Of a stretch of 64,000 nt of DNA, positions 34,561 through 43,131 are shown piece after piece. The DNA comes from Candidatus Villigracilis saccharophilus. GTDB lineage: Bacteria > Chloroflexota > Anaerolineae > Anaerolineales > Villigracilaceae. A program made the position numbers and the translations under genes. Under the pieces are notes generated by a model. It had not been told where the DNA came from, searched no databases, and saw only the letters and a list, made by a program, of their open reading frames with translations. The DNA lies in NCBI GenBank assembly GCA_016709305.1, contig JADJNA010000062.1, positions 36,001-100,000 of the forward strand, written 5' to 3'. How positions within the stretch are numbered: position 1 is the stretch's first letter; every line of letters begins with the position of its first letter.

Positions 34561-35232
34561 TTAATTCAAATGCTTATGGAAGAACTTATTTACGCGTTCC
34601 CAGGCATCCTTCGATGCGTCTGGAATATAAACCTGTGGATCGCTGTCACGGAAGAAGGCATGACCTGAATTCGGATACATGATGACTTCATGTTCCACGC
34701 CGACTTCATCGAGCAGTTTTTCGAATTCTTCAACAGTGCCTGCAGGGATCGAGACATCTGCATCGCCGAATAGTCCCAGCACAGGCGCTTTGAGGTTAGT
34801 ACGCAATTGATCGAAAATGGTTTGCATCCCGCCGCCGTAAAAAGTGCAAATTGCGTTCAAGGGGCGGCTGATGCCAAGGGTAAGTGACATGCGTCCACCA
34901 AAGCAGAAACCGATACTGCCGATTTTTCCATTGCAATCAGGGTGAGACATTAAAGCATCGAACAAGGATTGCAAGTCAAGATAAGCGTTGGGGCCATATT
35001 TTTGCACGAGTTTCATGGCGGTATCGCCGTCTCCAAGCTGTGCAAGTTCACCGTGATAAAGATCGGGCGCAAAGGCGAGATAACCTTCCTGCGCAAAGCG
35101 GTCTGCGATGGATTTGGTTTGGGCGTCCAACCCCCACCATTCCTGTATAACGATCACGGCAGGCCAGTGCCCATTTCCATTGGGTGTTGCTATATAACCA
35201 TTGATAGAACCAAGTTGAATTAGGTTGTTCAT
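34561..35232 (-). CDS. Dienelactone hydrolase family protein
   Basis: A 223-residue alpha/beta hydrolase. The catalytic Cys is in IGSIGFCFGGRMS, the Asp in LFGDADVSIP, the His in PNSGHAFF, and the associated Glu in IQEWWGLD, the DLH triad layout. The true substrate is unknown; many members act on esters or lactones other than dienelactone. GGAGG precedes the ATG. It is 8 bases after the DUF4350 gene, in the minus-strand cluster. Confidence 0.92.
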   Translation of the reverse strand: MNNLIQLGSINGYIATPNGNGHWPAVIVIQEWWGLDAQTKSIADRFAQEGYLAFAPDLYHGELAQLGDGDTAMKLVQKYGPNAYLDLQSLFDALMSHPDCNGKIGSIGFCFGGRMSLTLGISRPLNAICTFYGGGMQTIFDQLRTNLKAPVLGLFGDADVSIPAGTVEEFEKLLDEVGVEHEVIMYPNSGHAFFRDSDPQVYIPDASKDAWERVNKFFHKHLN

Positions 35233-35240
35233 ATATCCTC

Positions 35241-36072
35241 CTAACCTGCTGGTGTGGGGGTGGCGTCACCAGTGGCGGGTTCAGGAGTTAATACGTCTTC
35301 ACCAAATCCTCCAGTTTCATCAAGGAAACTGCCGCCATAACCGACGCTGCAAATACCAATATTGTCTTGAAGAATACAGCCATAAAATGATCCGCTTGAA
35401 ACCGTACTTAATAAGGCTATAAGGTCTTCAGGCGTTTCTGCGAGTAGAGTTAATCTATTGCCATTCTTGTTTTCCTCGAAGAGCAGGATGCCGTTTCCTG
35501 CGCGGCCAATATCGCCAAAGTTCTTCAAAGTGATCGTATCGCCTGATTCATCCAGACTGATATTAAATGGATTTATGTAACTTGCCAGCTCTTCGGCATC
35601 TGCGAATGTGCCAAGAACTAAAACATCGCCATCTCGTGGGGTTTTGGTCGCAATTCGGATTTCAATTTCTGAGATCTTGAGAGATGTTTGCAGCCCGCTG
35701 ATCGCAGAGATGATCTCGGCAGTCAATTGGACCTCAGGCGCTGGATAAACTTGTAAAACGGGTTGCGTAAAGAGGAATGGGAAATTCTCAAGCAATATAT
35801 TTTGTTTGCCTCCCAGGGCAAAGTCTGCGATATTGGCGATGAGCGTGGAATTATCCAGCACGTTCTGATAGGGGGATGAAAGGAATGTGAAGTCGCCGAA
35901 TACGAGGACATTTCCATTTTCACTGAGCACTGCGCCACCCGAGGCTGGATCGTGCGCATCGTTGCTTGACGAAAGAGTTGCTTCTGTTCCTCGAAGCAGT
36001 ACCAGCCCTGAGGGTGATTCGATCGAGTGCGTTCCATATAGGGCAACCTGTTTCAGGTTTAAAGTCAGATCA
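35241..36072 (-). CDS. DUF4350 protein, C-terminal part (split by frameshift)
   Basis: The C-terminal continuation of the gene that starts at 36688. In this frame, KNDLTLNLKQVALYGTHSIE joins the upstream piece at the T6 run 36073-36078, which needs seven bases. The region shows a beta-rich pattern (LSENGNVLVFGDFTFLSSPY, ILLFEENKNGNRLTLL) and a Pro/Thr-rich C-terminal tail. No enzyme motif is seen. Confidence 0.65.
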
Positions 36073-36688
36073 TTTTTTCAAAACTTTCAAAGTAGATATT
36101 CCTAAAATTGCCTTCATGTTCTTCGATATTGTAAAGGTAATCGTTGTTGACCGAGATATCAAATGCTGTTAGTAAAGGGTTGACCAGATTTGTATCAGGG
36201 TAGGAGATGGTCGAGCCGCTAAAGAAATCAGTATATACCAGTCCGTGCGTGGCGTCGGTGAAGACCAGCAGCCTTCCACCGCGCTGCACGAATGCCTTGA
36301 TAATGCGTATCTCGTCCGCGCTGAAAGCGGTGGATGGGGATATGACCGTGAGCGTGCTTGCATATTTCAGTTTGTATTCCAGCGAAGTGGCGTCTGAAAT
36401 GCTTTCCACTTTTCCACCGCGTTTTTCAATGGCTTCCTGCAGGGACTTTACATCAGCAGGTTGATATTGGTTGGCATGTGCCAGATCGAAGAGGATAACC
36501 CCACTTGTCTGCTCAATATTTTTGTTTAGAGCAATATCCCCAATGGGAGGCTGGGAACTGATGAACGCTTGATAATCAGGCGTCGCGACCTTGCGCTGGT
36601 TTGGAAATCCGCGATAAAACATTAATCCGCGCGCCAGGATGGGGATGATGAAGGCTGCCAGTGCGATCCAATATAGATTCTTTTTCAT
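36065..36688 (-). CDS. DUF4350 domain membrane protein, N-terminal part
   Basis: A 207-residue piece with an N-terminal membrane anchor (about 5-25) and a Rossmann-like extracytoplasmic domain: VILFDLAHANQYQPADV, then STAFSADEIRIIKAFVQRGG and LLVFTDATHG, the DUF4350 pattern (related to GldG/IFT52-type domains). The frame stops at ATC-TGA owing to a missing base in T6 at 36073-36078. The full product is about 482 residues. It lies 9 bases downstream of the S49 protease gene. Function unknown. Confidence 0.72.
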   Translation of the reverse strand: MKKNLYWIALAAFIIPILARGLMFYRGFPNQRKVATPDYQAFISSQPPIGDIALNKNIEQTSGVILFDLAHANQYQPADVKSLQEAIEKRGGKVESISDATSLEYKLKYASTLTVISPSTAFSADEIRIIKAFVQRGGRLLVFTDATHGLVYTDFFSGSTISYPDTNLVNPLLTAFDISVNNDYLYNIEEHEGNFRNIYFESFEKMI

Positions 36689-36697
36689 GACAGCCTC

Positions 36698-37552
36698 TTA
36701 TTGTTTTACCGGCAATTGCGGAATGAAGAGAAGGTACATGCCAGGTTTGGTTGGGTAGGGCAGGGTAATCCCTTCCGGACTTTGAATAAAGAAGGGCGCT
36801 GAGGTGGAGCTTTGCAGTCCTGCCAGATGATACAGACCGACTGATCTGTAATTTGCGACGCGGGCCAGCTTCGCCGCCTTTTTTATTGCGTCATTTTCTG
36901 TCCCGAGTTCATCTGCGATTCCGAGTCGAACAGCTTCGGTGCCTGCCCAAATCTTTCCACTTAGAATAACTTCTTTTCCAATATTGAGTCTTTTCCCGCG
37001 CCCCAGCAGTACGGCTTGAAGAAATCCCTCTTTGATCAGCTCTATCTGGCGCATTTCAGCATCGCGCGGCGAACCCCAAAGTTTATAAGGCCCGGTGGAG
37101 ATGATATCTTCGAATATTACCGGGGTGGATGGCAGGTACCCGATCACACCAATATTTCCAACCAGTGAAGACGGCTTCGCGTAAATGTAATCGGTATTTA
37201 CCGATAGATAATAAGCGCCGCTGGCTGACATGCCGTTCACAACTGTAACAACAGGTTTCTTGGCGCGCAGCCGTGAAAGCTCCATGTAGACCGCTTCAGT
37301 GTCCACTACCGTTCCGCCGGGGCTGTCAAATGCCAATACCACTGCGCGAATTTCAGGGTTGTCAATTGCGTAATTGATCTGCGTGATCATCTCGCGCGCG
37401 GTAAGAGGATAAATTGCATCATTGAGTTGAATAATTCCGATCACAGGCCGTGGAATGGCTGACGCGGCGATCAATCCCATCACAAGCGGAAGCGCGATCC
37501 ATAATAACCAGATTCGAATTCTTTCCCATGTCAAGTCTGTTTGATTCATCAT
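36698..37552 (-). CDS. S49 family (SppA-like) membrane serine protease
   Basis: A 284-residue protein with an N-terminal membrane helix (about 12-32) followed by a ClpP/crotonase-fold peptidase domain. It has IIQLNDAIYPL, LAFDSPGGTVVD (oxyanion region), NGMSASGAYYLS (catalytic Ser) and SGKIWAGTEAVRLGIAD, as in SppA/SohB. In this family a Lys completes the dyad. Such proteases degrade signal peptides or membrane proteins. It is the first gene of the minus-strand cluster that runs to 29760. Confidence 0.9.
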   Translation of the reverse strand: MMNQTDLTWERIRIWLLWIALPLVMGLIAASAIPRPVIGIIQLNDAIYPLTAREMITQINYAIDNPEIRAVVLAFDSPGGTVVDTEAVYMELSRLRAKKPVVTVVNGMSASGAYYLSVNTDYIYAKPSSLVGNIGVIGYLPSTPVIFEDIISTGPYKLWGSPRDAEMRQIELIKEGFLQAVLLGRGKRLNIGKEVILSGKIWAGTEAVRLGIADELGTENDAIKKAAKLARVANYRSVGLYHLAGLQSSTSAPFFIQSPEGITLPYPTKPGMYLLFIPQLPVKQ

Positions 37553-37675
37553 GACTCCTTTTTATGGCCCAGCCTGTTCAGGATATACGAGATGGGGATG
37601 TTTGTCAATAAGGTTGTGTTTAGATATGAAGTATTGTATATTTGAAAAAATATATTCCATCAGGAGATTCCAAAA

Positions 37676-38149
37676 ATGCCCACACCAATCAAGGCCTCAG
37701 TAAAAGCCGGAGCAAAACCGGCCGCGGCAAGCTCTGGTTCCATTGTCAGATTTTCAGATCAACTAACGAATTCGATTACAGATGTCGCCAAGATCATTGA
37801 ACAGCACAAAGGGATGATCGATTCCATTCAAGAGATCGCGCTTGAATTAACGACCTCCATTGGCACGCTTCACACGCTCACTGTCAAGTATGCGCGTACA
37901 GCGAATCAGATATTGGATGTCCTTCTGCCCATCCTCAAGAACCTGCCGCTCATCCCAAAGAATGTAATGCAAATGCTGATCAACCTCGAAGTCACCACCC
38001 AAAAGATCATAGACAACGAGGCCGCCACATCCAGAACAATCACAGACGTTTCTGCGGGATTAAGGACCGGCGATGTGAATAGGATTCAGGGGCACGCGGG
38101 GCAGCTTCAGCTTGTAACGAAAACTCTGACAGACATGCTTCCCAAATAG
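37676..38149 (+). CDS. Helical protein of unknown function
   Basis: A 157-residue protein with an Ala/Lys-rich N-terminus (about 1-22, KASVKAGAKPAAASSGS) followed by predicted amphipathic helices with heptad-like hydrophobic spacing (FSDQLTNSITDVAKIIEQ, MIDSIQEIALELTTSIGTL). No membrane segment or catalytic motif is present. AGGAGATT precedes the ATG by about 10 bases. It is a single gene upstream of the rplU promoter. I do not recognise a family. Confidence 0.6.
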   Translation: MPTPIKASVKAGAKPAAASSGSIVRFSDQLTNSITDVAKIIEQHKGMIDSIQEIALELTTSIGTLHTLTVKYARTANQILDVLLPILKNLPLIPKNVMQMLINLEVTTQKIIDNEAATSRTITDVSAGLRTGDVNRIQGHAGQLQLVTKTLTDMLPK

Positions 38150-38252
38150 GAAGGGCGTGTTTCGTCTCTCTGATGCTTGCTCAATGGTTTCAGGCATTCT
38201 TTATCTTTGAATTTTCAGGCATTGAAAAAGGAGATTTTGCTCACAGAAATCG

Positions 38253-38282
38253 TTGACAGGTGCGCCTTCCCGCATGTATAAT
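38253..38282 (+). promoter_or_regulatory. Consensus sigma70 promoter of rplU-rpmA-rpmE
   Basis: Perfect TTGACA (38253-38258) and perfect TATAAT (38277-38282) with an 18-base spacer. The predicted transcript starts near 38289. Confidence 0.85.
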
Positions 38283-38288
38283 AGCGTC

Positions 38289-38375
38289 CGCTAAATAACC
38301 CAGCTTCCCCGTGCTTCGGCGTAGAGTGTAAGTTCTCCGCAGGATACGCGGCGAAGTGATGACTGGAGAAAATAA
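38289..38375 (+). promoter_or_regulatory. Structured 5' leader of rplU
   Basis: An 87-base leader with complementary GC-rich blocks (CCGTGCTTCGGCG, TTCTCCGCAGGATACGCGGCGAA). Ribosomal protein L21 leaders are known as autoregulatory elements in other bacteria; membership here is unproven. Confidence 0.3.
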
Positions 38376-38825
38376 ATGAGAACAGCTATCGTTGAAAGTG
38401 GCGGCAAGCAATACCGCGCCGTCGAAGGTTCCACAATTGATGTGGATCGCCTCGCCCATGAAGTGGGTAAAAAATTTGACTTTGAACGTGTTCTGCTTAT
38501 GGCAGACGGCGAAGTCGTAATGGTCGGTACGCCCACAGTTGGAGAGATTATCGTTTCTGCAACCGTGGTGGACCATATAAAAGGCCCCAAGGTTACCTCT
38601 TTCAAGTATCGTCCCAAGAAACGCATCCGTGTGAAGGGCGGTCATCGTCATTTCTACACACGCTTGATGATCGATTTCATTGGCAAAGCTGGTGAAGAGC
38701 GTAAGGTCGAGGCTAAGCAGGAAGTTGTCGCAGACGTTGCAAATGTCGAGACGACAGAAGAGCCGAAGGTCGAGAAGAAAAAGACTTCGACAAAGAAGTC
38801 CGCAGCAACCAAGAAGACTGAATAG
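38376..38825 (+). CDS. rplU: Ribosomal protein L21 with Lys-rich tail
   Basis: A 149-residue large-subunit protein that binds 23S rRNA. Residues 1-103 are the normal L21 domain (AIVESGGKQYR, KVTSFKYRPKKRIRVKGGHR, YTRLMI). The last 46 residues are an extension that ends in a basic, Thr/Ser/Ala-containing tail (KKKTSTKKSAATKKTE). TGGAGAA precedes the ATG. It is the first gene of rplU-rpmA-rpmE. Confidence 0.95.
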   Translation: MRTAIVESGGKQYRAVEGSTIDVDRLAHEVGKKFDFERVLLMADGEVVMVGTPTVGEIIVSATVVDHIKGPKVTSFKYRPKKRIRVKGGHRHFYTRLMIDFIGKAGEERKVEAKQEVVADVANVETTEEPKVEKKKTSTKKSAATKKTE

Positions 38826-38843
38826 AAGTATTGAGAGGTAGAA

Positions 38844-39104
38844 ATGGCACATAAAACAGGTGGCGGATCAACCCGCAATGGTCGTGACAGCAATGCCCAA
38901 CGTTTGGGCGTAAAGCGTTACGCCGGTCAATTTGTCCTTTCTGGCAATATTCTTGTTCGCCAACGCGGCACCAAGATCAAGCCAGGCATTAATGTTTTGG
39001 TTGGTAAAGACGATACTTTGTTCGCGATCGCGGACGGGATTGTCATGTTCGATGTAGTGCATGGACGCAAGCGCGTAAATATCGTCCCTGCTGAGGTGGA
39101 GTAA
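38844..39104 (+). CDS. rpmA: Ribosomal protein L27
   Basis: An 86-residue large-subunit protein whose N-terminus reaches the peptidyl-transferase centre. It starts AHKTGGGSTRNGRDSNAQRLGVK, the standard signature, without the cleavable N-terminal extension seen in Firmicutes. GAGAGG lies upstream. It is 18 bases after rplU and 1 base before rpmE. Confidence 0.97.
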   Translation: MAHKTGGGSTRNGRDSNAQRLGVKRYAGQFVLSGNILVRQRGTKIKPGINVLVGKDDTLFAIADGIVMFDVVHGRKRVNIVPAEVE

Positions 39105-39105
39105 C

Positions 39106-39645
39106 ATGCAAGCAGAAATTCATCCTGTAGTTTACGATGCCAAGGTCACTTGCGCATCTTGTGGAAAATCATGGGTAACCACATCCACCAAGAAAGAATT
39201 ACGAATTGACGTGTGCTCCAATTGTCATCCGTTCTTCACTGGTGAATCCGCCCGTATTATGGACATCGAAGGTCAGGTTGACCGCTTCTATAAGAAGCTC
39301 TCAGCCCGCCAGACTTACGTCGAACAGCAGAAGGCGAAAGAAGAAACTGCGAGTTCACCCGATCGTTCCATTGATGATCTTGAGCTTTCTCCTCGCGCAA
39401 CGGATGCCCTTAAGAAGGCTGGCATCTTAAGCATTGGTCAGATCCTCGCCAAATTAGGCGAAGGTAATGCCGCCATGTTGGAGATCGCAGGTTTCGGTCA
39501 ATCTTCTCTGACCGCCATGAAGAAGAAATTGCGCTCAATGGACTTTGAAGTTCCAGAAGTTCCCGATCCTCCGAAACCTGTCAAGGCTCCCAAAGCTGTT
39601 GAAGCCGAGGCTGTGGACGCTCCTGAAGCCGAAGCGGGCGAGTAG
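39106..39645 (+). CDS. rpmE: Ribosomal protein L31 fused to an RNA polymerase alphaCTD-like domain
   Basis: A 179-residue protein, against about 66-75 for normal L31. Residues 1-70 are zinc-type L31: CASC (16-19), CSNC (37-40), STKKELRIDVCSNCHPFFTG. After a short charged linker, residues about 88-147 read as a helix-hairpin-helix domain close to the C-terminal domain of RNA polymerase alpha (SIDDLELSPRATDALKKAGI, LEIAGFGQSSLTAMKKKL). A Pro/Ala/Glu-rich tail ends the protein. It starts 1 base after rpmA, so it is certainly translated with it. The alphaCTD normally binds UP-element DNA and activators. Confidence 0.88.
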   Translation: MQAEIHPVVYDAKVTCASCGKSWVTTSTKKELRIDVCSNCHPFFTGESARIMDIEGQVDRFYKKLSARQTYVEQQKAKEETASSPDRSIDDLELSPRATDALKKAGILSIGQILAKLGEGNAAMLEIAGFGQSSLTAMKKKLRSMDFEVPEVPDPPKPVKAPKAVEAEAVDAPEAEAGE

Positions 39646-39690
39646 TTTTTATTCGGTTTTGTCACAGAACGATTTCTCAGGTAAACTAGG

Positions 39691-39722
39691 CAGGCAGATG
39701 CGAACGCATCTGCCTGTTTTCA
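39691..39722 (+). terminator. Terminator of the rplU-rpmA-rpmE operon
   Basis: A perfect 12-bp stem CAGGCAGATGCG/CGCATCTGCCTG with an AA loop, followed by TTTTC. Confidence 0.88.
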
Positions 39723-39770
39723 TAATCCCAATACAACCCTTTCCAGTTGTGGGAGAGGGGGAGAGTTTGA

Positions 39771-40340
39771 ATGAGACATACGCACGGTTCCATTGAAGTC
39801 GTCTGCGGATCTATGTTCAGCGGCAAGACCGATGAACTCATCCGCAGACTTGTACGCGCTACGATCGCAAAGCAAAAAGTTCAAGTGTTCAAGCCTGCCA
39901 TTGATATTCGTTATGCGGTCGAAAAAGTAGCGTCGCACACAGGCTCGACCTTTGACGCGATTCCCGTTGAGAGATCTGCAGAGATACGCTTAAAAGTAGA
40001 CTCAGATACAACGGTCGTCGGGATCGATGAAGCCCAATTCTTCGACGATGAAGTGGTGGCGGTCGCCAAAGAATTGGCGGCGCGCGGCGTGCGCGTCATC
40101 GTGGCGGGCCTCGATACGGATTTTCGCGGCGAGCCGTTTGGTTCCATGCCGATCCTCATGGCTGAAGCGGAGAATGTAGCCAAGCTCCATGCGATCTGCA
40201 TGGTGTGCGGTGATGACGCCTCGCGCACACAAAGATTGGTCAATGACAGGCCCGCTCGTTATGACGATCCTGTAGTCATAGTCGGCGCATCTGAAATGTA
40301 CGAAGCGCGCTGTAGACAACATCACGAAGTCCCGCGGTGA
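39771..40340 (+). CDS. tdk: Thymidine kinase, type II
   Basis: A 189-residue salvage enzyme that phosphorylates thymidine. It has the P-loop GSMFSGKT (13-20), GIDEAQFFDD (Walker B-like), the lasso region, and zinc ligands in CMVCGD and CRQHH. GAGGGGGAGAG precedes the ATG. hpt follows after 3 bases, giving a nucleotide-salvage pair. Confidence 0.95.
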   Translation: MRHTHGSIEVVCGSMFSGKTDELIRRLVRATIAKQKVQVFKPAIDIRYAVEKVASHTGSTFDAIPVERSAEIRLKVDSDTTVVGIDEAQFFDDEVVAVAKELAARGVRVIVAGLDTDFRGEPFGSMPILMAEAENVAKLHAICMVCGDDASRTQRLVNDRPARYDDPVVIVGASEMYEARCRQHHEVPR

Positions 40341-40343
40341 AAT

Positions 40344-40901
40344 ATGCAAAACTATAATGAATTTCTCTCAGAAATATTGATAGACTCTGATTCGTTGCAA
40401 GCACGCATCAAGGAACTTGGTGCGCAGATCAGCCTGGATTATCCCGACGGCGACCTTATGCTCATTTGCATCCTGCGTGGCGGCGTGCCATTCATGGTTG
40501 ACCTTAGCCGGAGCATCACGGTTCCGCACATGATGGATTTTATGGCTGTATCATCTTACGGCGTTGGTAAACGCGAATCTACCGGCTCCGCGCGAGTCAC
40601 GCTCGATCTGCAAACTGATATCCGCTCGATGAACGTCCTGCTCGTTGAAGATATTGTAGACAGCGGACATACGATCTCAGCGGTTCTTCAAATGCTTGAA
40701 ACACGCCAGCCCAAGAGTCTCAAAGTCTGCGCCTTGTTGGATAAGCCCGAGCGCCGTGAGGCGGCCGTCCCAATCGATTACCTCGGCTTTAGCATTCCAA
40801 ATAAATTTGTGTTTGGGTACGGTCTTGATCTCGACGAATACCATCGCAACCTGCCTTTCATTGGCGTTGTTGATCTGGATAAATACAAACCCGCCCATTA
40901 A
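40344..40901 (+). CDS. hpt: Hypoxanthine phosphoribosyltransferase
   Basis: A 185-residue purine-salvage enzyme that makes IMP or GMP from the free base and PRPP. The PRPP-binding motif is VLLVEDIVDSGHTI. CILRGGVPFMVDLSR and the base-contacting DKPERREAAVPIDYLGF are standard for Hpt. The gene is translationally close to tdk and is followed by the nucleotidyltransferase gene. Confidence 0.95.
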   Translation: MQNYNEFLSEILIDSDSLQARIKELGAQISLDYPDGDLMLICILRGGVPFMVDLSRSITVPHMMDFMAVSSYGVGKRESTGSARVTLDLQTDIRSMNVLLVEDIVDSGHTISAVLQMLETRQPKSLKVCALLDKPERREAAVPIDYLGFSIPNKFVFGYGLDLDEYHRNLPFIGVVDLDKYKPAH

Positions 40902-40924
40902 GATTACTTTTTCTGGCGATTGAC

Positions 40925-42067
40925 ATGATTGATGAAATCTCCCCGACTCATTCGCCCTACACAGGCCGCTGGGTGGCTCTTGTTAATGGCAGGATAATTG
41001 CGCAAGGTGGAACCCCTGAACAGGCTTTACGCGCTTCCCAGCACAGCCGTTTTAAAGAAAAACCAGAGATCATTTTTATGCCTGCCTCTTTTACGCTCTC
41101 GCCGTTGCTTGAAAAGATCATGGATGCCCTGCCTGCTGACCAGGAGATCTACCTCGTCGGCGGCGCGGTGCGTGACTTATTAACTTCTCGCTTCTCGCCC
41201 GACCTTGATTTTGCTGTGCCTTCGAATGGCATTTCTCTGGCTCGAAAAGTTGCCAACAGCCTTCACGCGTCTTTTGTCCCTTTGGATGAAGAACGGGATA
41301 CAGGCCGGGTTGTCGTGATCGATGAAAGTGGAACACAAACCTTTCTTGATTTTGCAACCTATCGTGGTGCAACTCTTGACGAAGATTTGCGCGCCCGTGA
41401 TTTCACCATTAATGCCCTTGCCTATAACCAGCGTGATGGAACGATCTTTGATCCGCTTGAGGGCGGTAACGATCTGCGTAAGAAATTGATCCGCGCTTGT
41501 TCGAACACATCGTTATCTGACGATCCCGTCCGAATCTTGCGCGCCATCCGTCAGGCTGCTGCGTTCGGTTTTCATATTGACAGGAATACACGCGAATTAA
41601 TGAAGCAGGCTGCGAGCGAGCTGGTGCGTATTTCGCCTGAACGTCTGCGAGATGAAGTTTTCAAGATCCTCAAAGGTCCCAAGCCAGACACAGCCATTGG
41701 CGCGCTTGAAATGCTTGGCGTCTTACCGCATTTAATGCCAGAACTTCTCGCTATGAAGGGCGTGGCTCAATCCGAGCCGCACGTGTATGAGGTTTGGACG
41801 CATACGCTTGCCGTGCTTGATTATCTTGACCAGATCATTTCTGCCTTGCGTGTTGGATACGACGCCGAAAAAACAAATGATATGTTCACAGGTCTGCTTA
41901 CTCTGCGATTGGGTCGTTATCGTGAGCAGATCGCTCAACATTTTTCCAATCAGCTCAATGTGGATCGTTCCATGCGTTCCCTGCTTTTCTTTGCAGCCCT
42001 GTATCACGATATCAGCAAGCCTGACACGAAGACGGTCGAGGAATCAGGACGTATTCGTTTTCTTTGA
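40925..42067 (+). CDS. CCA-adding/poly(A) polymerase-type nucleotidyltransferase, N-terminal part (split by frameshift)
   Basis: A class II tRNA nucleotidyltransferase-type protein. Residues about 1-55 are an extra N-terminal DUF5678-like domain (GRWVALVNGRIIAQGGTPEQAL). The head domain has LVGGAVRDLL and the two Asp in SPDLDFAV, then ARDFTINALAY and a neck motif (LSDDPVRILRAIRQAAAFGF). An HD motif follows (FAALYHDISKPDTK). The frame ends at TGA 42065-42067 because T4 at 42058-42061 should be T3. It adds or repairs the CCA end of tRNAs, or polyadenylates RNA. Confidence 0.9.
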   Translation: MIDEISPTHSPYTGRWVALVNGRIIAQGGTPEQALRASQHSRFKEKPEIIFMPASFTLSPLLEKIMDALPADQEIYLVGGAVRDLLTSRFSPDLDFAVPSNGISLARKVANSLHASFVPLDEERDTGRVVVIDESGTQTFLDFATYRGATLDEDLRARDFTINALAYNQRDGTIFDPLEGGNDLRKKLIRACSNTSLSDDPVRILRAIRQAAAFGFHIDRNTRELMKQAASELVRISPERLRDEVFKILKGPKPDTAIGALEMLGVLPHLMPELLAMKGVAQSEPHVYEVWTHTLAVLDYLDQIISALRVGYDAEKTNDMFTGLLTLRLGRYREQIAQHFSNQLNVDRSMRSLLFFAALYHDISKPDTKTVEESGRIRFL

Positions 42068-42590
42068 ACACGATCTCAAGGGCGTGGAAATCGCTGCTCA
42101 ACGTGCGCGTTCTTTCAACCTGAGCAATGATGAGATCGAACGATTGCAAGTCATCATTAAGAATCATTTGCGCATCCATTTCTTTGCGGACCGGCTGGAG
42201 AGGGAAAAGCGGGAACCATCGCGTAAGGCTATTTATCGTTTCTTCCGGGATAGTGGGGAAGCGGGGATTGATCTGATCTTATTGGGGCTGGCTGACGTGC
42301 GCGGGACGCGCGCCCACTCACTGACCATTGAAACCTGGAATATATATTTGGATGTCGCGCGGATCCTGCTTGAGAATTATTGGGAGCGTCCACAGGAAGC
42401 CGTCGCGCCCCCACGCCTGATCAATGGGAATGAACTCATGAAAGAGTTGGGCTTAAAACCTGGGATTATGGTTGGTCAGCTATTGGAATCCATCCGTGAA
42501 AATCAAGCGGCAGGAAAGATCGGGGATCGTGAACAGGCTTTGGCTTTCGCGCGTGATGAATTAACGAAAGGGCTTAATGGTGAATTATGA
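42060..42590 (+). CDS. CCA-adding-type nucleotidyltransferase, C-terminal part
   Basis: The continuation in the other frame: FFEHDLKGVEIAAQRARSFNLS..., which follows GRIRF directly if one T is removed. It carries the rest of the HD domain and the C-terminal helical region (LILLGLADVRGTRAHS, NGNELMKELGLKPG--VGQLL), typical of the body/tail of bacterial Cca proteins with an HD domain. It overlaps the next gene by 4 bases (ATGA). Confidence 0.85.
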   Translation, partial: FFEHDLKGVEIAAQRARSFNLSNDEIERLQVIIKNHLRIHFFADRLEREKREPSRKAIYRFFRDSGEAGIDLILLGLADVRGTRAHSLTIETWNIYLDVARILLENYWERPQEAVAPPRLINGNELMKELGLKPGIMVGQLLESIRENQAAGKIGDREQALAFARDELTKGLNGEL

Positions 42591-43123
42591 ATCTCGTATT
42601 CTTTGACCTGGAATCGCAAAATCTGTTTGAAGATGTTGGCGGCAGAGATAACATCGCACAACTTAAAGTCGCCTGCGGCGTAACATGGTCCACACAGAAA
42701 AATGATTTCTCGGTGTACTGGGAGAAGGATGTCCCTGCTTTGCTTGAACAATTGAAATCTGCAAACAGGGTGATTGGGTTTAATTTGCGCGGATTTGATT
42801 ATCTGGTGCTTCAGCCGTATGCCCCTGATTTGCGCTTTGCCTCCATCCCGACCCTTGACCTGTATCTCGACCTGCAAAAGATTCTTGGCTTTAGCATTGG
42901 ACTTGACTCGATCGCGAGCGCCAGTCTCGGCGCGGCCAAGACCGCGGATGGTGTGAAGTCTGTGGAATGGTTCCGCGCAGGTGAGTTGGATAAGGTTGCC
43001 GAATACTGCAAAGCGGATGTGGATATTACGCGCCGAGTGTACGAGTTTGGCCGTGATAATGGCTTCATCTATTATCGATCAAAGCTGGGCAGTAAGTTAA
43101 AAGTAGCTGTGAAATGGAAATAG
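42587..43123 (+). CDS. RNase H-fold 3'-5' exonuclease-like protein
   Basis: A 178-residue protein with a DEDD-type exonuclease pattern: FFDLES near the start (Asp and Glu), VIGFNLRGFDYLVL, the helix GFSIGLDSIASASLG, and a final YCKADVDITRRVYEFG. These correspond to ExoI, II and III motifs of ribonuclease-H-like nucleases; it resembles those associated with helicases. It is coupled by a 4-base overlap to the nucleotidyltransferase gene, which suggests an RNA-related role. The substrate is unknown. Confidence 0.75.
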   Translation: MNLVFFDLESQNLFEDVGGRDNIAQLKVACGVTWSTQKNDFSVYWEKDVPALLEQLKSANRVIGFNLRGFDYLVLQPYAPDLRFASIPTLDLYLDLQKILGFSIGLDSIASASLGAAKTADGVKSVEWFRAGELDKVAEYCKADVDITRRVYEFGRDNGFIYYRSKLGSKLKVAVKWK

Positions 43124-43131
43124 GTAAACGA

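Noticed and set aside
36073..36078. Programmed frameshift in T6 of the DUF4350 gene
   Set aside because: There is no downstream stimulatory structure or upstream Shine-Dalgarno-like element, and similar homopolymer breaks occur across the window.
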